Part shown: positions 50,074 through 58,014 of the stretch, in pieces | Layout of the letters: each line of letters begins with the position of its first letter | How positions within the stretch are numbered: position 1 is the first letter of the stretch | NCBI GenBank assembly: GCA_963795665.1 | Contig: CAWCIP010000005.1 | Location: forward strand, 453,550-517,549 | From: DASUPK01 sp963795665 | GTDB lineage: Bacteria; Actinomycetota; Thermoleophilia; Solirubrobacterales; 70-9 | Length of the DNA stretch: 64,000 nucleotides | Reading direction: 5' to 3' | The notes under the pieces: generated by a model | Database searches by the model: none | Told to the model about the DNA's origin: nothing | Seen by the model: only the letters and a program-made list of their open reading frames with translations | Made by a program: the position numbers and the translations under genes

Positions 50074-50751
50074 ATGTGCGGGCGGTACACGCTCACCGAT
50101 CCCGATCCCCGGCTGTTGCGCTTTCGCTTCGGGCTCACGGAGTCGGCCGAGATCGATCAGAAGCCTCGCTACAACGTCGCGCCGACCGACCCGGTCCTCG
50201 CGGTCAGGCTCAATCGCGCCGGGGAGCGCGAGCCGGGGATCCTGCGCTGGGGGTTGATCCCGCACCACTCCGATCCCGACACGTTCGACCGGCTCCTGAT
50301 CAACGCTCGCGCCGAGACCGTCTCCGAGGCGCCGGCGTTTCGCGACGCCTTCCGGACTCACCGCTGCCTGATCGTGGCCGACGGCTTCTACGAGTGGCGA
50401 GCCGAGGAGACCGGCAAGAAGCCCGTCTGGATCACCCGGCCGTCGCGCGAGCCCTTCGCGTTCGCGGGGCTCTGGGCGAGCGCCGCACGGGCGGACGGCT
50501 CACCGGTGCACTCCTGCGCGATCGTCACCTGCGAGCCCGGGGAGATCGTGGCGCCGATTCACGACCGCATGCCGGTGATCCTCGAGCAGAGCGAGGAGTC
50601 GGACTGGCTCGATCCGGAGACCGGTGCGGACCGGCTTCAGGAGCTGCTGGTGCCGACCGACGAGCTGGCCGTCACCGAGGTTTCGGACGCGGTCAACGAC
50701 GTCCGCCAGGACGGGCCGGCGCTGATCGAGCCGCCGCTCAGGCTTTTTTAG
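50074..50751 (+). CDS. SOS response-associated peptidase (SRAP, YedK/HMCES family)
   Basis: 225 residues beginning MCGRYTLTD, so Cys2 (the nucleophile that crosslinks to abasic sites in single-stranded DNA) is N-terminal after Met removal. Further active-site pieces: YNVAPTDPVLAV, LINARAETVSEAPAF with the Glu, CLIVADGFYEWR and IHDRMPVIL with the His. Family length. It shields abasic sites during replication. No LexA box is seen directly upstream; its end overlaps the opposing membrane-protein gene by 14 bases. Confidence 0.94.
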   Translation: MCGRYTLTDPDPRLLRFRFGLTESAEIDQKPRYNVAPTDPVLAVRLNRAGEREPGILRWGLIPHHSDPDTFDRLLINARAETVSEAPAFRDAFRTHRCLIVADGFYEWRAEETGKKPVWITRPSREPFAFAGLWASAARADGSPVHSCAIVTCEPGEIVAPIHDRMPVILEQSEESDWLDPETGADRLQELLVPTDELAVTEVSDAVNDVRQDGPALIEPPLRLF

Positions 50752-51355
50752 GGCGGCGCGCGGCGGTTGTGCGTCGCTTGGAGCCGCCGCCGGTGCGCTT
50801 CGCCGTGGTCGGGCGGCCCGCGCCACGCTGCTTCGTCGGTCCCCGCTTGGTCGGTCCGCGCCCCTTTGGGGGGTCCACGGGTGGGAGCTCGTCGCCGATG
50901 GGTCGTTCTTCCTCGACATGCCACTCCTGGTTGAAGGCGACCATCGCGACCGCGATCAGGATCACCTGCAGGGGAACCAGCACGAGACAGAGGAGCCCCA
51001 GGAGGTCATCCGGAAGAGCGGGGCCCGTCAGGCCGTCCTTCGACCGGTCGAACCAGGCTGGGGCGGCGATCCCGGCGAAGATGGCGAGGATGATCGCCAG
51101 CGCCGAGATCACCGGCAGCGAGCCTCGATTCCAGCGGGCCACGAGGAACGCGAAGAGGACGTAGAGCGCGACGTAGAGGAGGGCGAAGGGCTTCCCGCCC
51201 TCGAGACGGGTCCAGCCGCCGATGGTGATCACCAGCGCGAGTCCCGCCGAGATGAGCAGCAGGAACACGACAAGGGCCCGAGCGCTGTTCGACTCGGGTT
51301 TCTCCCTGTTCGGTCGCCAGAGCTCGTATCCAGGGCGGATCGCTCCCGCTTCCAT
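50738..51355 (-). CDS. Four-helix membrane protein with basic C-terminal tail
   Basis: 205 residues from the ATG giving MEAGAIRPGYELWRP. Four hydrophobic segments: LVVFLLLISAGLALVITIGG, ALLYVALYVLFAFLVA, VISALAIILAIFAGIAAPAW and LLGLLCLVLVPLQVILIAVA. The last 50 residues are Lys/Arg/Gly/Pro-rich, ending RRTTAARRPKKA, and probably bind nucleic acid or acidic lipids. Family not recognised. A longer frame upstream runs through tRNA-Leu and was not used. Confidence 0.75.
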   Translation of the reverse strand: MEAGAIRPGYELWRPNREKPESNSARALVVFLLLISAGLALVITIGGWTRLEGGKPFALLYVALYVLFAFLVARWNRGSLPVISALAIILAIFAGIAAPAWFDRSKDGLTGPALPDDLLGLLCLVLVPLQVILIAVAMVAFNQEWHVEEERPIGDELPPVDPPKGRGPTKRGPTKQRGAGRPTTAKRTGGGSKRRTTAARRPKKA

Positions 51356-51416
51356 GGCGAGCAAGTCTATGGGCTCGACTGGATGCGCGCTACACCCAAC
51401 CGTCCGAGCGACACCA

Positions 51417-51501
51417 TGCGGGCGGAGGGACTCGAACCCCCACGCTCTCTCGAGCACTGGCACCTAAAGCCAGCGTGTCTTCCAAATTCCACCACGCCCG
51501 C
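51417..51501 (-). tRNA. tRNA-Leu (UAG)
   Basis: 85 nt with acceptor stem GCGGGCG/CGCCCGC, D-arm GTGGAATTTGGAAGAC, anticodon stem CTGGC/GCCAG around the loop TTTAGGT (anticodon TAG), a type II variable arm TGCTCGAGAGAGCG, and T-arm GGGGGTTCGAGTCCCTC. Discriminator A. It lies between two open reading frames with about 60 bp on the far side. Confidence 0.93.
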
Positions 51502-51620
51502 GCCCTTCGATTCTAGTTTCGGGGTCACGTGTATTGCGGATGCGCCCGGTGGAGCGCCTCTGGAAGAATGCCGCCGCATCCGGGTATCCGCCTGGGGGCG
51601 TCGACTCGAAGGAGGTCGGG

Positions 51621-51698
51621 ATGGCCTGGGAAATCTCAGCCGCCGCGAACGCGGTGACCAGCTCGACCTCCCTGGGCGAGGGCGATAGCCCTGACTGA
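51621..51698 (+). CDS. Candidate small protein or leader peptide (25 residues)
   Basis: ATG with AAGGAGG placed five bases upstream (51609-51615), among the best Shine-Dalgarno sites in the window. Encodes MAWEISAAANAVTSSTSLGE followed by GDSPD and a TGA. It stops 22 bases before the response-regulator GTG, which itself lacks a good site. Translation looks likely from the site alone, but nothing is known of a function. Being this short, coincidence cannot be excluded. Confidence 0.4.
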   Translation: MAWEISAAANAVTSSTSLGEGDSPD

Positions 51699-51720
51699 GC
51701 ATCGAGGCGATCGCGGGTGC

Positions 51721-52113
51721 GTGACCGAGCGGGCGCCGATTTCGGTGTACCTGGTCGATGACGTTCCCGAGCTGCGCGAGCTGATCAAGTTCGGCATGCA
51801 GGAGGACCCCGGCTTCGAGGTGGTGGGCGAGGCCGGAGATGGCAGGACCGCGCTCGAGGGAATCGCGCAGACCCACCCCGCGGCGGTCCTGCTCGACCTC
51901 TCGATGCCAGACATGGACGGACTCGAGGCGATCCCGCGGATCCGCGAGAACGACCCCGATGTCACGATCATCGTTCTGTCCGGGTTTTCGGCCGACCGCA
52001 TGAGCGGCAAGGTGCTCGAGCGAGGCGCGGACGGCTATGTGGAGAAGGGCACGCCGATCCAGGATCTGCGCGACGCGACCCGGACGGCCGTGGCGCAACG
52101 GCGCGGAGATTAG
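51721..52113 (+). CDS. Stand-alone response-regulator receiver protein
   Basis: 130 residues from GTG, CheY-like and without an output domain. Phosphoacceptor Asp in VLLDLSMPDMDG, acidic pair in VYLVDDVPELRELI, Thr/Ser in IIVLSGFSADRM and the Lys in GYVEKGTP; all conserved positions are present. The sequence is of the LuxR/NarL-type receiver class. No histidine kinase is adjacent; the MEDS-ATPase at 58015 is a different kind of signalling protein. Confidence 0.88.
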   Translation: MTERAPISVYLVDDVPELRELIKFGMQEDPGFEVVGEAGDGRTALEGIAQTHPAAVLLDLSMPDMDGLEAIPRIRENDPDVTIIVLSGFSADRMSGKVLERGADGYVEKGTPIQDLRDATRTAVAQRRGD

Positions 52114-52137
52114 AAAGCCCGCTACCGCGGGCCCGAG

Positions 52138-52211
52138 CGGGGCACCCAGGACTCGAACCTGGAATCGCCGACTTTGGAGGCCGGTGCCTTAGCCAATTTG
52201 GCCAGTGCCCC
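52138..52211 (-). tRNA. tRNA-Trp (CCA)
   Basis: 74 nt with acceptor stem GGGGCAC/GTGCCCC, anticodon stem CCGGC/GTCGG around the loop CTCCAAA (anticodon CCA) and T-arm CAGGTTCGAGTCCTG. The discriminator is G, as usual for bacterial tRNA-Trp. No CCA encoded. Confidence 0.9.
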
Positions 52212-52245
52212 TGGCGAAGAATCGTAACCCGCGGACCCGCGGCGG

Positions 52246-53937
52246 CTACGGCTTGGGGTTCTGCCCCGTGGTGCCCTGGCCCTCCCTCTTCTTCCGCTGC
52301 CGCCGCAGAGCCTTCTTGGAAAGCGGAGCGGGGTCGGGCCCGAGCTCGATCCGGCACGAGGGGCCGGCGCAGCTCGAGAGCGGGACGAGCTGGGCGTAGA
52401 GCCACCTCCGGACGGGGCGGTAGCGAGGATCGAGCGCGAGGGAGTGGAGCTGCGCCGGGTCTCGCTTCATGTCGTAGAGCTCGGTCTGGCCGTTGGCGTA
52501 GACCGTGTACTCGTAGCGGTCGGTTCGTATGGAGCGGTAGGCCGGAGCGGTGTCGGTGTTCGTGGCGGACTTGATCGCATCCGGCTCCTGCTCGAGGTTG
52601 TTGACGCCCTTCCGGCCCGCGACGTGCACGCCCGCCTCGCGGGCGCGGGCGCTGCTCGACTGGGCCGATTCCGCCCCGGTTCCGCCGGGGCCCGTGTCGC
52701 CCTCGAGCAGGATTGGGCGCGTCGAGCGCTGCCATGGATTCTCGGCGTAGGGGAGGAACGAGCGGCCGTCGAGCGAGTCCATCTGCGACCCCGATGCGAT
52801 CTGGAGGATCGTCTGCGGGATGTCCCCGTTCCAGACCAGCTCGTTGCTGACGCCGCCCGCCGGAATTCCCGGACCGCGGATGATCAGCGGCACGCGCGAC
52901 GCCGGGTCGTAGGGCAGGTACTTGCCGGTGACGATCCGGTGCTCGCCTCGGAAGAAGCCGTTGTCGGACGAGAAGACGATGTAGGTGTCGTCGAGGATGC
53001 CCTTGTTCTTCAGGGTCTGGACGAGCTCACCGACGGCCTGGTCGACCGAAGCCAGCTGCTCCTCCTGGCGCCGGCGCTCGTTGTCGATCAGCTTCGCCTG
53101 CTTCTTGGTGATCCGCTTCCTCGCCTGCTTTCGAAACCACTTCGGCTTGTCGCTGATGTCCTTCTCGTTGAAGCCCGGGAGCTTGGGAAGCGGTGTCCCG
53201 GCGAACCTGTACGCGTCCCGGGGGGCCGGATCGAACGGGCCGTGCGGCGAGTTGAACCAGAGGTTGAGCCAGAAGGGCTGCCTCGAGACGCCGCTGTCCT
53301 TGAGGAAGTCGACGGCCCGGTTCGTGAACACGTCGGTCTGGTAGTCGTCCGGCTGGTCGCCGTAGAAGGTGATGTGCGGGGTGGCGAGGGGCCCGGTCTT
53401 CTCGATCAGCTGGTAGTTGAAGTAGAGAGCGTCCTCGGAGACCTTTCCGTACCACTCGTCCCACCCCTGCGGCACGGGCAGCCCGTTGTCGACGGTCCCG
53501 TAGCCGTTCAGGTACTTGCCGATGTGGACGTTGTAGTAGCCATCGCCCTGGAGCCAGACCGCCAGGTCATTCGACTCGTGCGACCTGAACTTCGGCCAGC
53601 CTCCGTTCGGCGGGAAGTTGCCGTGCACCCCGTGGTTGTGCATGTACTGCCCGCTCATCATCGTCGCCCGCGACGGGCAGCAGAGCGGGAACGAGATGTA
53701 GGCCTCGTTGAAGCTCGTCCCCTGTGCGGCGAGCAGGGACTGCACGTTCGGCATGGCCGACAGCTCGCTGTACGTCATGTCGTCGGTGAGGATGAAGATC
53801 ACGTTCTTCTGCGACGAGGCGCCGCTGGCCTCGCGAGCTGCCAGCCCGGCGCCGACGATCGCGAGCAGCGCGAGCGCCGCGGCGAGCATGGCCCAGGCGC
53901 GGGCGTGCGTCGGTCTTGGTCTGGAGATCGGCGGCAT
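52246..53937 (-). CDS. Secreted sulfatase 2
   Basis: 563 residues from ATG; a TTG two codons earlier also fits. N-terminal signal/anchor (MLAAALALLAIVGAGLA), metal Asp pair in FILTDDMTYSEL, formylglycine Cys in FPLCCPSRATMMSGQYMHNH near residue 87, VFSSDNGFFRGEHRIVTGKY for the second metal site, and the common C-terminal Cys pair CAGPSCR followed by a Lys/Arg-rich tail (KKALRRQRKKREG). Paralogue of the sulfatases at 38143 and 60211. Substrate unknown. Confidence 0.9.
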   Translation of the reverse strand: MPPISRPRPTHARAWAMLAAALALLAIVGAGLAAREASGASSQKNVIFILTDDMTYSELSAMPNVQSLLAAQGTSFNEAYISFPLCCPSRATMMSGQYMHNHGVHGNFPPNGGWPKFRSHESNDLAVWLQGDGYYNVHIGKYLNGYGTVDNGLPVPQGWDEWYGKVSEDALYFNYQLIEKTGPLATPHITFYGDQPDDYQTDVFTNRAVDFLKDSGVSRQPFWLNLWFNSPHGPFDPAPRDAYRFAGTPLPKLPGFNEKDISDKPKWFRKQARKRITKKQAKLIDNERRRQEEQLASVDQAVGELVQTLKNKGILDDTYIVFSSDNGFFRGEHRIVTGKYLPYDPASRVPLIIRGPGIPAGGVSNELVWNGDIPQTILQIASGSQMDSLDGRSFLPYAENPWQRSTRPILLEGDTGPGGTGAESAQSSSARAREAGVHVAGRKGVNNLEQEPDAIKSATNTDTAPAYRSIRTDRYEYTVYANGQTELYDMKRDPAQLHSLALDPRYRPVRRWLYAQLVPLSSCAGPSCRIELGPDPAPLSKKALRRQRKKREGQGTTGQNPKP

Positions 53938-54050
53938 GCGCAATGGAGCCGAAGGTACGGCGGGGGGACCCTGCCCTTAGAACCGTCCCGCGGGCGGGGA
54001 GTTTCGCAAACGGGGCGGCGTTCGCCCGTCAGTGTCGTCCGGAGCGGTCG

Positions 54051-54064
54051 CGAACATATGTTCG
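54051..54064. promoter_or_regulatory. LexA (SOS) box
   Basis: CGAACATATGTTCG is a perfect 14-bp palindrome matching the Gram-positive/actinobacterial LexA consensus CGAACRNRYGTTCG in every position. It ends one base before the ATG of the HNH gene, so LexA binding would block transcription or the start region directly. Confidence 0.85.
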
Positions 54065-54065
54065 T

Positions 54066-54524
54066 ATGGAGGAGGTGCGGAAGTGCGGTCGATGTGGCGA
54101 GCTAAAGCCGATCGATGATTTCGCCTGGCGCCGGAAGCGCAAGGGTCAGCGCGACAACATGTGTGCTCCGTGCCGATCGGCGTATGGCCGCGAGCACTAC
54201 TTGGCCAATCGCCAGAAGTACATCGACGGGGAAGCCCGGCGCAAGCGCGCCCGCGCCGAGGCTCGGACCAAATACCTACTCGAGTACTTCCGCGGACACC
54301 CGTGTGCCGACTGCGGCGAGTCGGATCCGCTCGTGCTCGAGTTCGACCATCTCAGGGATAAGCGCTTCGAGGTCACCAACCAGTTTGCAAGCCGGAACTG
54401 GCAGCAGATTCTCGACGAGATGGCCAAGTGTGAGGTCGTCTGCGCGAACTGCCATCGCCGGCGGACTGTCAGTCGAGCAGGGACCATTCGGGCAATGCTT
54501 GCCGCCGAAGCCCACCGCGACTGA
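54066..54524 (+). CDS. HNH endonuclease with N-terminal zinc ribbon, SOS-controlled
   Basis: 152 residues. A Cys4 ribbon near the start (KCGRCGELK, MCAPCRSAY), a basic linker, then an HNH core: HPCADCGESDPLVLEFDHLR with the first His, KRFEVTNQF, and CEVVCANCHRRRT with the final His. The CxxC...CxxC pattern frames a zinc-stabilised HNH fold. A free-standing nuclease of 150 residues typical of homing or DNA-repair-linked HNH proteins. It lies right behind a LexA box and 39 bp upstream of tRNA-Gly. Confidence 0.88.
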   Translation: MEEVRKCGRCGELKPIDDFAWRRKRKGQRDNMCAPCRSAYGREHYLANRQKYIDGEARRKRARAEARTKYLLEYFRGHPCADCGESDPLVLEFDHLRDKRFEVTNQFASRNWQQILDEMAKCEVVCANCHRRRTVSRAGTIRAMLAAEAHRD

Positions 54525-54563
54525 CCCGTTCGGTCGCTGAGCCGAACCTATAATCGAGGGCGC

Positions 54564-54635
54564 GCGGGCGAGGTGTTAACGGCTGCACATGACCCTTCCA
54601 AGGTCAAAGAACGGGTTCGATTCCCGTCGCCCGCT
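54564..54635 (+). tRNA. tRNA-Gly (UCC)
   Basis: 72 nt with acceptor stem GCGGGCG/CGCCCGC, anticodon stem TGACC/GGTCA around CTTCCAA (anticodon TCC), and T-arm ACGGGTTCGATTCCCGT. Discriminator T. Located 23 bp before tRNA-Pro. Confidence 0.93.
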
Positions 54636-54658
54636 TGGGTCTAGGATTGGCCCGACAT

Positions 54659-54735
<77 letters not shown>

Positions 54736-54736
54736 C

Positions 54737-54766
54737 GAAGAGGGCGGCCAATTGGCCGCCCTCTTC
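54737..54766. terminator. Bidirectional hairpin terminator after tRNA-Pro
   Basis: Perfect 30-bp palindrome with half-site GAAGAGGGCGGCCAA. It follows tRNA-Pro by 4 bases and lies 32 bases beyond the stop of the converging secreted-protein gene, so it can terminate both. The right side continues with TTCTTCGCC, a partial T-rich run. Confidence 0.8.
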
Positions 54767-54798
54767 TTCGCCGGATGGAACGTCGGATCCGTTCGGCG

Positions 54799-55515
54799 CT
54801 ACTTCTTCTTCTTTTCCTTCTTCTGCTTGCACTTCTGGGAGGAGCTCGCCGACAGCGTCTGGCCGCTGTAGAAGTTCGTGGACTCCGAGTTGACCCACTT
54901 CTTCTTCTTGCAGCGCGCCATCACGTAGAACGTCGCCGATCCCTTCTTCTTGCCGGTCTTGCGCTTGTTGAACGTCGTGTCGAACTTGCTCAGGACGAGG
55001 CCCGGCGTGTTCGGGATGTTGCTGAATGTCAGCGTCCTGCCCGAGAGCGCGCCGACGATCGTCAGGCTGGTGGCACTCGGTCCGATGTCCGTTTGTATGT
55101 ACATCGTCGTGGGTCCGCCGCCGAAGATCGTCACGGTGCCTCCGACTGCTCCGCCGTTGACCTGGACGATCCCGTTCCCGACGATGCTCTGGGGGCAGGC
55201 GGCCTGGGCCTGTGCGGTGAACTTGCCTTGGATCTGGCTGAGTTGACAGGCGGGCACGTTCCCGTTCGTGAACTTGATGTTGGGGTCGATCGTGAACACG
55301 GTCTGCCTCGGCGACTGCGATGTCGGGAAGTTGTCGAAGGTCGTGTCGATGACGTTGCGAAGCGATACGCCGCCGAAGGTCTTCTTGCTCTGCTTCTTCG
55401 GTGCGAGCGTCGTTTGCAGCGCCTGAGAGGTGGGGATGGCGGAGGCGACGCTCGCGAGGCTCAACGCCCCGAGCACTCCTGCCACCGCTCCAATGAGAAA
55501 TCCGCGTTTGCGCAT
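54799..55515 (-). CDS. Secreted protein with Lys-rich C-terminus
   Basis: 238 residues from ATG (MRKRGFLIGAVAGVLGALSL), a signal peptide cleaved near ASA. The mature part is beta-rich with FGGVSLRNVIDTTFDNFPTS, VPACQLSQIQGKFTAQAQA, TIFGGGPTTMYIQTDIG and FSNIPNTPGLVLSKFDTTF, and a C-terminal run rich in Lys (TGKKKGSATFYVMARCKKKK; ends QKKEKKKK). Two Cys pairs may form disulfides. I do not recognise the family; a cell-surface role is likely. Confidence 0.78.
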   Translation of the reverse strand: MRKRGFLIGAVAGVLGALSLASVASAIPTSQALQTTLAPKKQSKKTFGGVSLRNVIDTTFDNFPTSQSPRQTVFTIDPNIKFTNGNVPACQLSQIQGKFTAQAQAACPQSIVGNGIVQVNGGAVGGTVTIFGGGPTTMYIQTDIGPSATSLTIVGALSGRTLTFSNIPNTPGLVLSKFDTTFNKRKTGKKKGSATFYVMARCKKKKWVNSESTNFYSGQTLSASSSQKCKQKKEKKKK

Positions 55516-55638
55516 ACCAATCCTTCCGTTATCTCCTTGATTGCTCACGTTACTCCCCAAACACGCGACGGCTCACTTCGATGCGATGCCCGCGATTCAG
55601 GCCTCAACTTCCGTGGCTGAGGCGCCGAAGAAATCGGG

Positions 55639-57129
55639 GTGAGCTCAAGAGCGCTGCAGCGGGGGATCGTGATCGCGATGGTCCTCGCGACAGTCGGCGG
55701 TGCTCTGGCGGCCTACTTCGTCTCTCGCCACAATCTTCGGTCTGCGCGCAGCGATCGGGTTGAGAGCGCGCAGCAGCGAATCTCGGATGCCGTGCGTCGC
55801 CGGGCGTACTACCTGGAGGACATCGGGGACATGGTCGGTGTCCATGACGACGCCGACTTCCCCGAGTTCTCGCGCTGGGCACATGTCCGTGGTCGCAACG
55901 AGGGAGCAATCGTCGGAGTCGAATGGGTCCGCCATTCGCCCAGCGGCAAGCTCGTAGCCCCACACGACATCGGCCCCCACCCGGTGTTGGTCAAGGCGAC
56001 CGATGCGGGAAACGCGCCCCTCGTCAATGCGGCGAGACAGCGGGTCGCCGCGGGACCGCTCGGACTTGCGTCGCTGCACAAGGAGACCGCCATTTCCCAG
56101 CCGATCAGGCTCGCGAACGGTGATGAGGGGTTCTACCTGAGCGTGCCGGTGGTCTCCCACCGTGACAGCGGTGAGATCTCGCAGCTCGAGTCGCAGAGCG
56201 CGATCGTGGGGCTGATCGACGCCCAGCAACTGGTTGCGGAGGCCCTCCCGGCAAGTACGCACCCGACCCCGCTCCAGCTCCGCGATCGGGTGACGCCGCT
56301 GGCGACGATCGGCTCGGGCCTCAACAACGCAGTTCAGGTGGCCGTTGCGGCCCCGGGCCGGCCCTGGACCCTGAGCGTCGCGGGCGGTTCCCTGACGACA
56401 GGTGAGAAGGTGCTGCCGTGGCTGATCCTTTTCGTCGGCGGCGCGCTGACCTTCACCGTGGCGATGGTGCTCCGCACCCTCGCGCGCAGGCGGGACGCGG
56501 CCCTGGAGCTCGCCTCCGAACGCGAAGCCGAGTTGGCGGCGTCGCTCGAGCGGGTGGAGCTGGCCAACCGGGAGCTCGAGCGCGCCCACGCGGAGGCCGA
56601 ACGGCTCTCGAGGGAGGACCCCGTCACCGGAATCTTCAACCGCCGGCATTTCGGTGAGGTCCTGGCGCGGGAGCTCAGCGATCCGGTGGACGGGGGCTCG
56701 CCCGCGGTCATGCTGCTCGATCTCGATCACTTCAAGCGCGTCAACGACGAGCACGGGCACCTGATGGGCGACGCCGTGCTCCAGGCCGTCACCGACCGGA
56801 TCGCCTCGGTGCTTCGCGAGGAGGACTGCCTGGCTCGCTGGGGCGGCGAGGAGTTCGCCGTGCTGGCCCCGTCGATCGATCGCGATGGGATGCACACGCT
56901 GGCCGAGCGTGCGCGCGAGGCGCTTGCCGAGGACCCGATCCGGGTCGGCGATGCGTCGATCGAGCTCACCCTCTCGGTCGGCGGCGCCCTCGCCACGGAG
57001 GGGCAGCGCACTCCGGACGCCCTCGTCCACGCCGCCGACCAGGCGCTCTACGAGGCGAAGGGCGCCGGCCGCAACTGCGTGCGCATCTGGGATGGGGGAT
57101 CCGCGCCGAGCGGCGTCAGTGCACGGTGA
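55639..57129 (+). CDS. Membrane diguanylate cyclase with extracytoplasmic CHASE-like sensor
   Basis: 496 residues from GTG. One helix at residues about 8-28, a 230-residue periplasmic/extracellular CHASE-like domain (IVGVEWVRHSPSGKL, GLASLHKETAISQPIRLANG), a second helix WLILFVGGALTFTVAMVL, a short coiled coil, then GGDEF with RWGGEEFAVL and the RxxD inhibitory site (REED). The active residues are intact. It senses an external signal and makes c-di-GMP. Stop overlaps the lysozyme gene by 14 bases. Confidence 0.9.
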   Translation: MSSRALQRGIVIAMVLATVGGALAAYFVSRHNLRSARSDRVESAQQRISDAVRRRAYYLEDIGDMVGVHDDADFPEFSRWAHVRGRNEGAIVGVEWVRHSPSGKLVAPHDIGPHPVLVKATDAGNAPLVNAARQRVAAGPLGLASLHKETAISQPIRLANGDEGFYLSVPVVSHRDSGEISQLESQSAIVGLIDAQQLVAEALPASTHPTPLQLRDRVTPLATIGSGLNNAVQVAVAAPGRPWTLSVAGGSLTTGEKVLPWLILFVGGALTFTVAMVLRTLARRRDAALELASEREAELAASLERVELANRELERAHAEAERLSREDPVTGIFNRRHFGEVLARELSDPVDGGSPAVMLLDLDHFKRVNDEHGHLMGDAVLQAVTDRIASVLREEDCLARWGGEEFAVLAPSIDRDGMHTLAERAREALAEDPIRVGDASIELTLSVGGALATEGQRTPDALVHAADQALYEAKGAGRNCVRIWDGGSAPSGVSAR

Positions 57130-57877
57130 TCTTGGCGAGTCCCTTGCCGAGCCGGTCCATGTCGACATCCCCCGAGATCCCGGGCACGCTGCCCGAGCTC
57201 GTGTACTGCCACACCGAGTAGCCGTGGCGGCCCCAGTTGGAGGCCGGGACCGTGGGTCTGGAGACGCCCCACTCGGCGACCCACAGCGGGTACTTCGCCT
57301 TGGCGAACTCCCTGGTATCGCCCGTCGCCGACCAGCTCGTCGCGTTCGTGTAGATCATCGGCTTTCGGCCGAGCCGCTTGTTCACCCTCTTCACCCAGAC
57401 GCGGACCCAGGTGCGCAGCGTGGTGGAGGTCATGCCGCTGAACGGTGTCTCGACGTCGAGCACGGGGACCAGCTCCCCGGGCTGCAGAGAGCCCACCGAT
57501 GCGAGGAAGACGTTCGCCTCGGCGAGCGAGTCGGCGCGGGCGTCGGCGATCGTGCCGCCGCTCGCGAAGGCTCGGTGGTAGGCGCCCACCCGGATTCCAG
57601 CGGTTTCGGCGGCGATCCTGTTGGTCGCGAAGTAGGGATCGGCGCCGCACTGGGCCGGCTTCACCGTGCAGTCGGTGCCGCTGCCGCGGCTCGCCTGCAC
57701 GAACGCGAACCTGACCCCGGCGCCGGCGACGCTCGGCCAGACGATCGTGCCCTGGAAGCGGGACACGTCGATGCCGATGGCGCGGGTGCCCGCGCTCGCG
57801 GGCGGCGCGAATCCGGCCAGCGTCAGGCAGATGGCCGCCACGGCGATCGCACCCGGTCCTGTCCTTGGCTGTCTCAC
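57116..57877 (-). CDS. Glycoside hydrolase family 25 (lysozyme-like), secreted
   Basis: 253 residues from GTG 57877, which gives a clean signal peptide (AIAVAAICLTLAGFAPPASA). GH25 barrel: GIDVSRFQGTIVWPSVAGAG (catalytic Asp region), FVQASRGSG, VGAYHRAFA, LVPVLDVETP with the second acid, MIYTNATSW, WVAEWGVSRP and WQYTSSGSVPGISGDVDMDR. It should cut the beta-1,4 bond of peptidoglycan; in an actinobacterium a remodelling role is likely. No cell-wall-binding domain is fused. Confidence 0.9.
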   Translation of the reverse strand: MRQPRTGPGAIAVAAICLTLAGFAPPASAGTRAIGIDVSRFQGTIVWPSVAGAGVRFAFVQASRGSGTDCTVKPAQCGADPYFATNRIAAETAGIRVGAYHRAFASGGTIADARADSLAEANVFLASVGSLQPGELVPVLDVETPFSGMTSTTLRTWVRVWVKRVNKRLGRKPMIYTNATSWSATGDTREFAKAKYPLWVAEWGVSRPTVPASNWGRHGYSVWQYTSSGSVPGISGDVDMDRLGKGLAKITVH

Positions 57878-58014
57878 GATTTGGTGCTCAAACCCACGCC
57901 ACCGCCCATCGGAGCGCACGGCCACCCGGGATCGACGACCCCAACTTGTCCAATTTCCCTGCAATCGACCGATTGCCTGCGTCAAAGGCGAATCGATCGG
58001 GTAAGCAAAATGAA

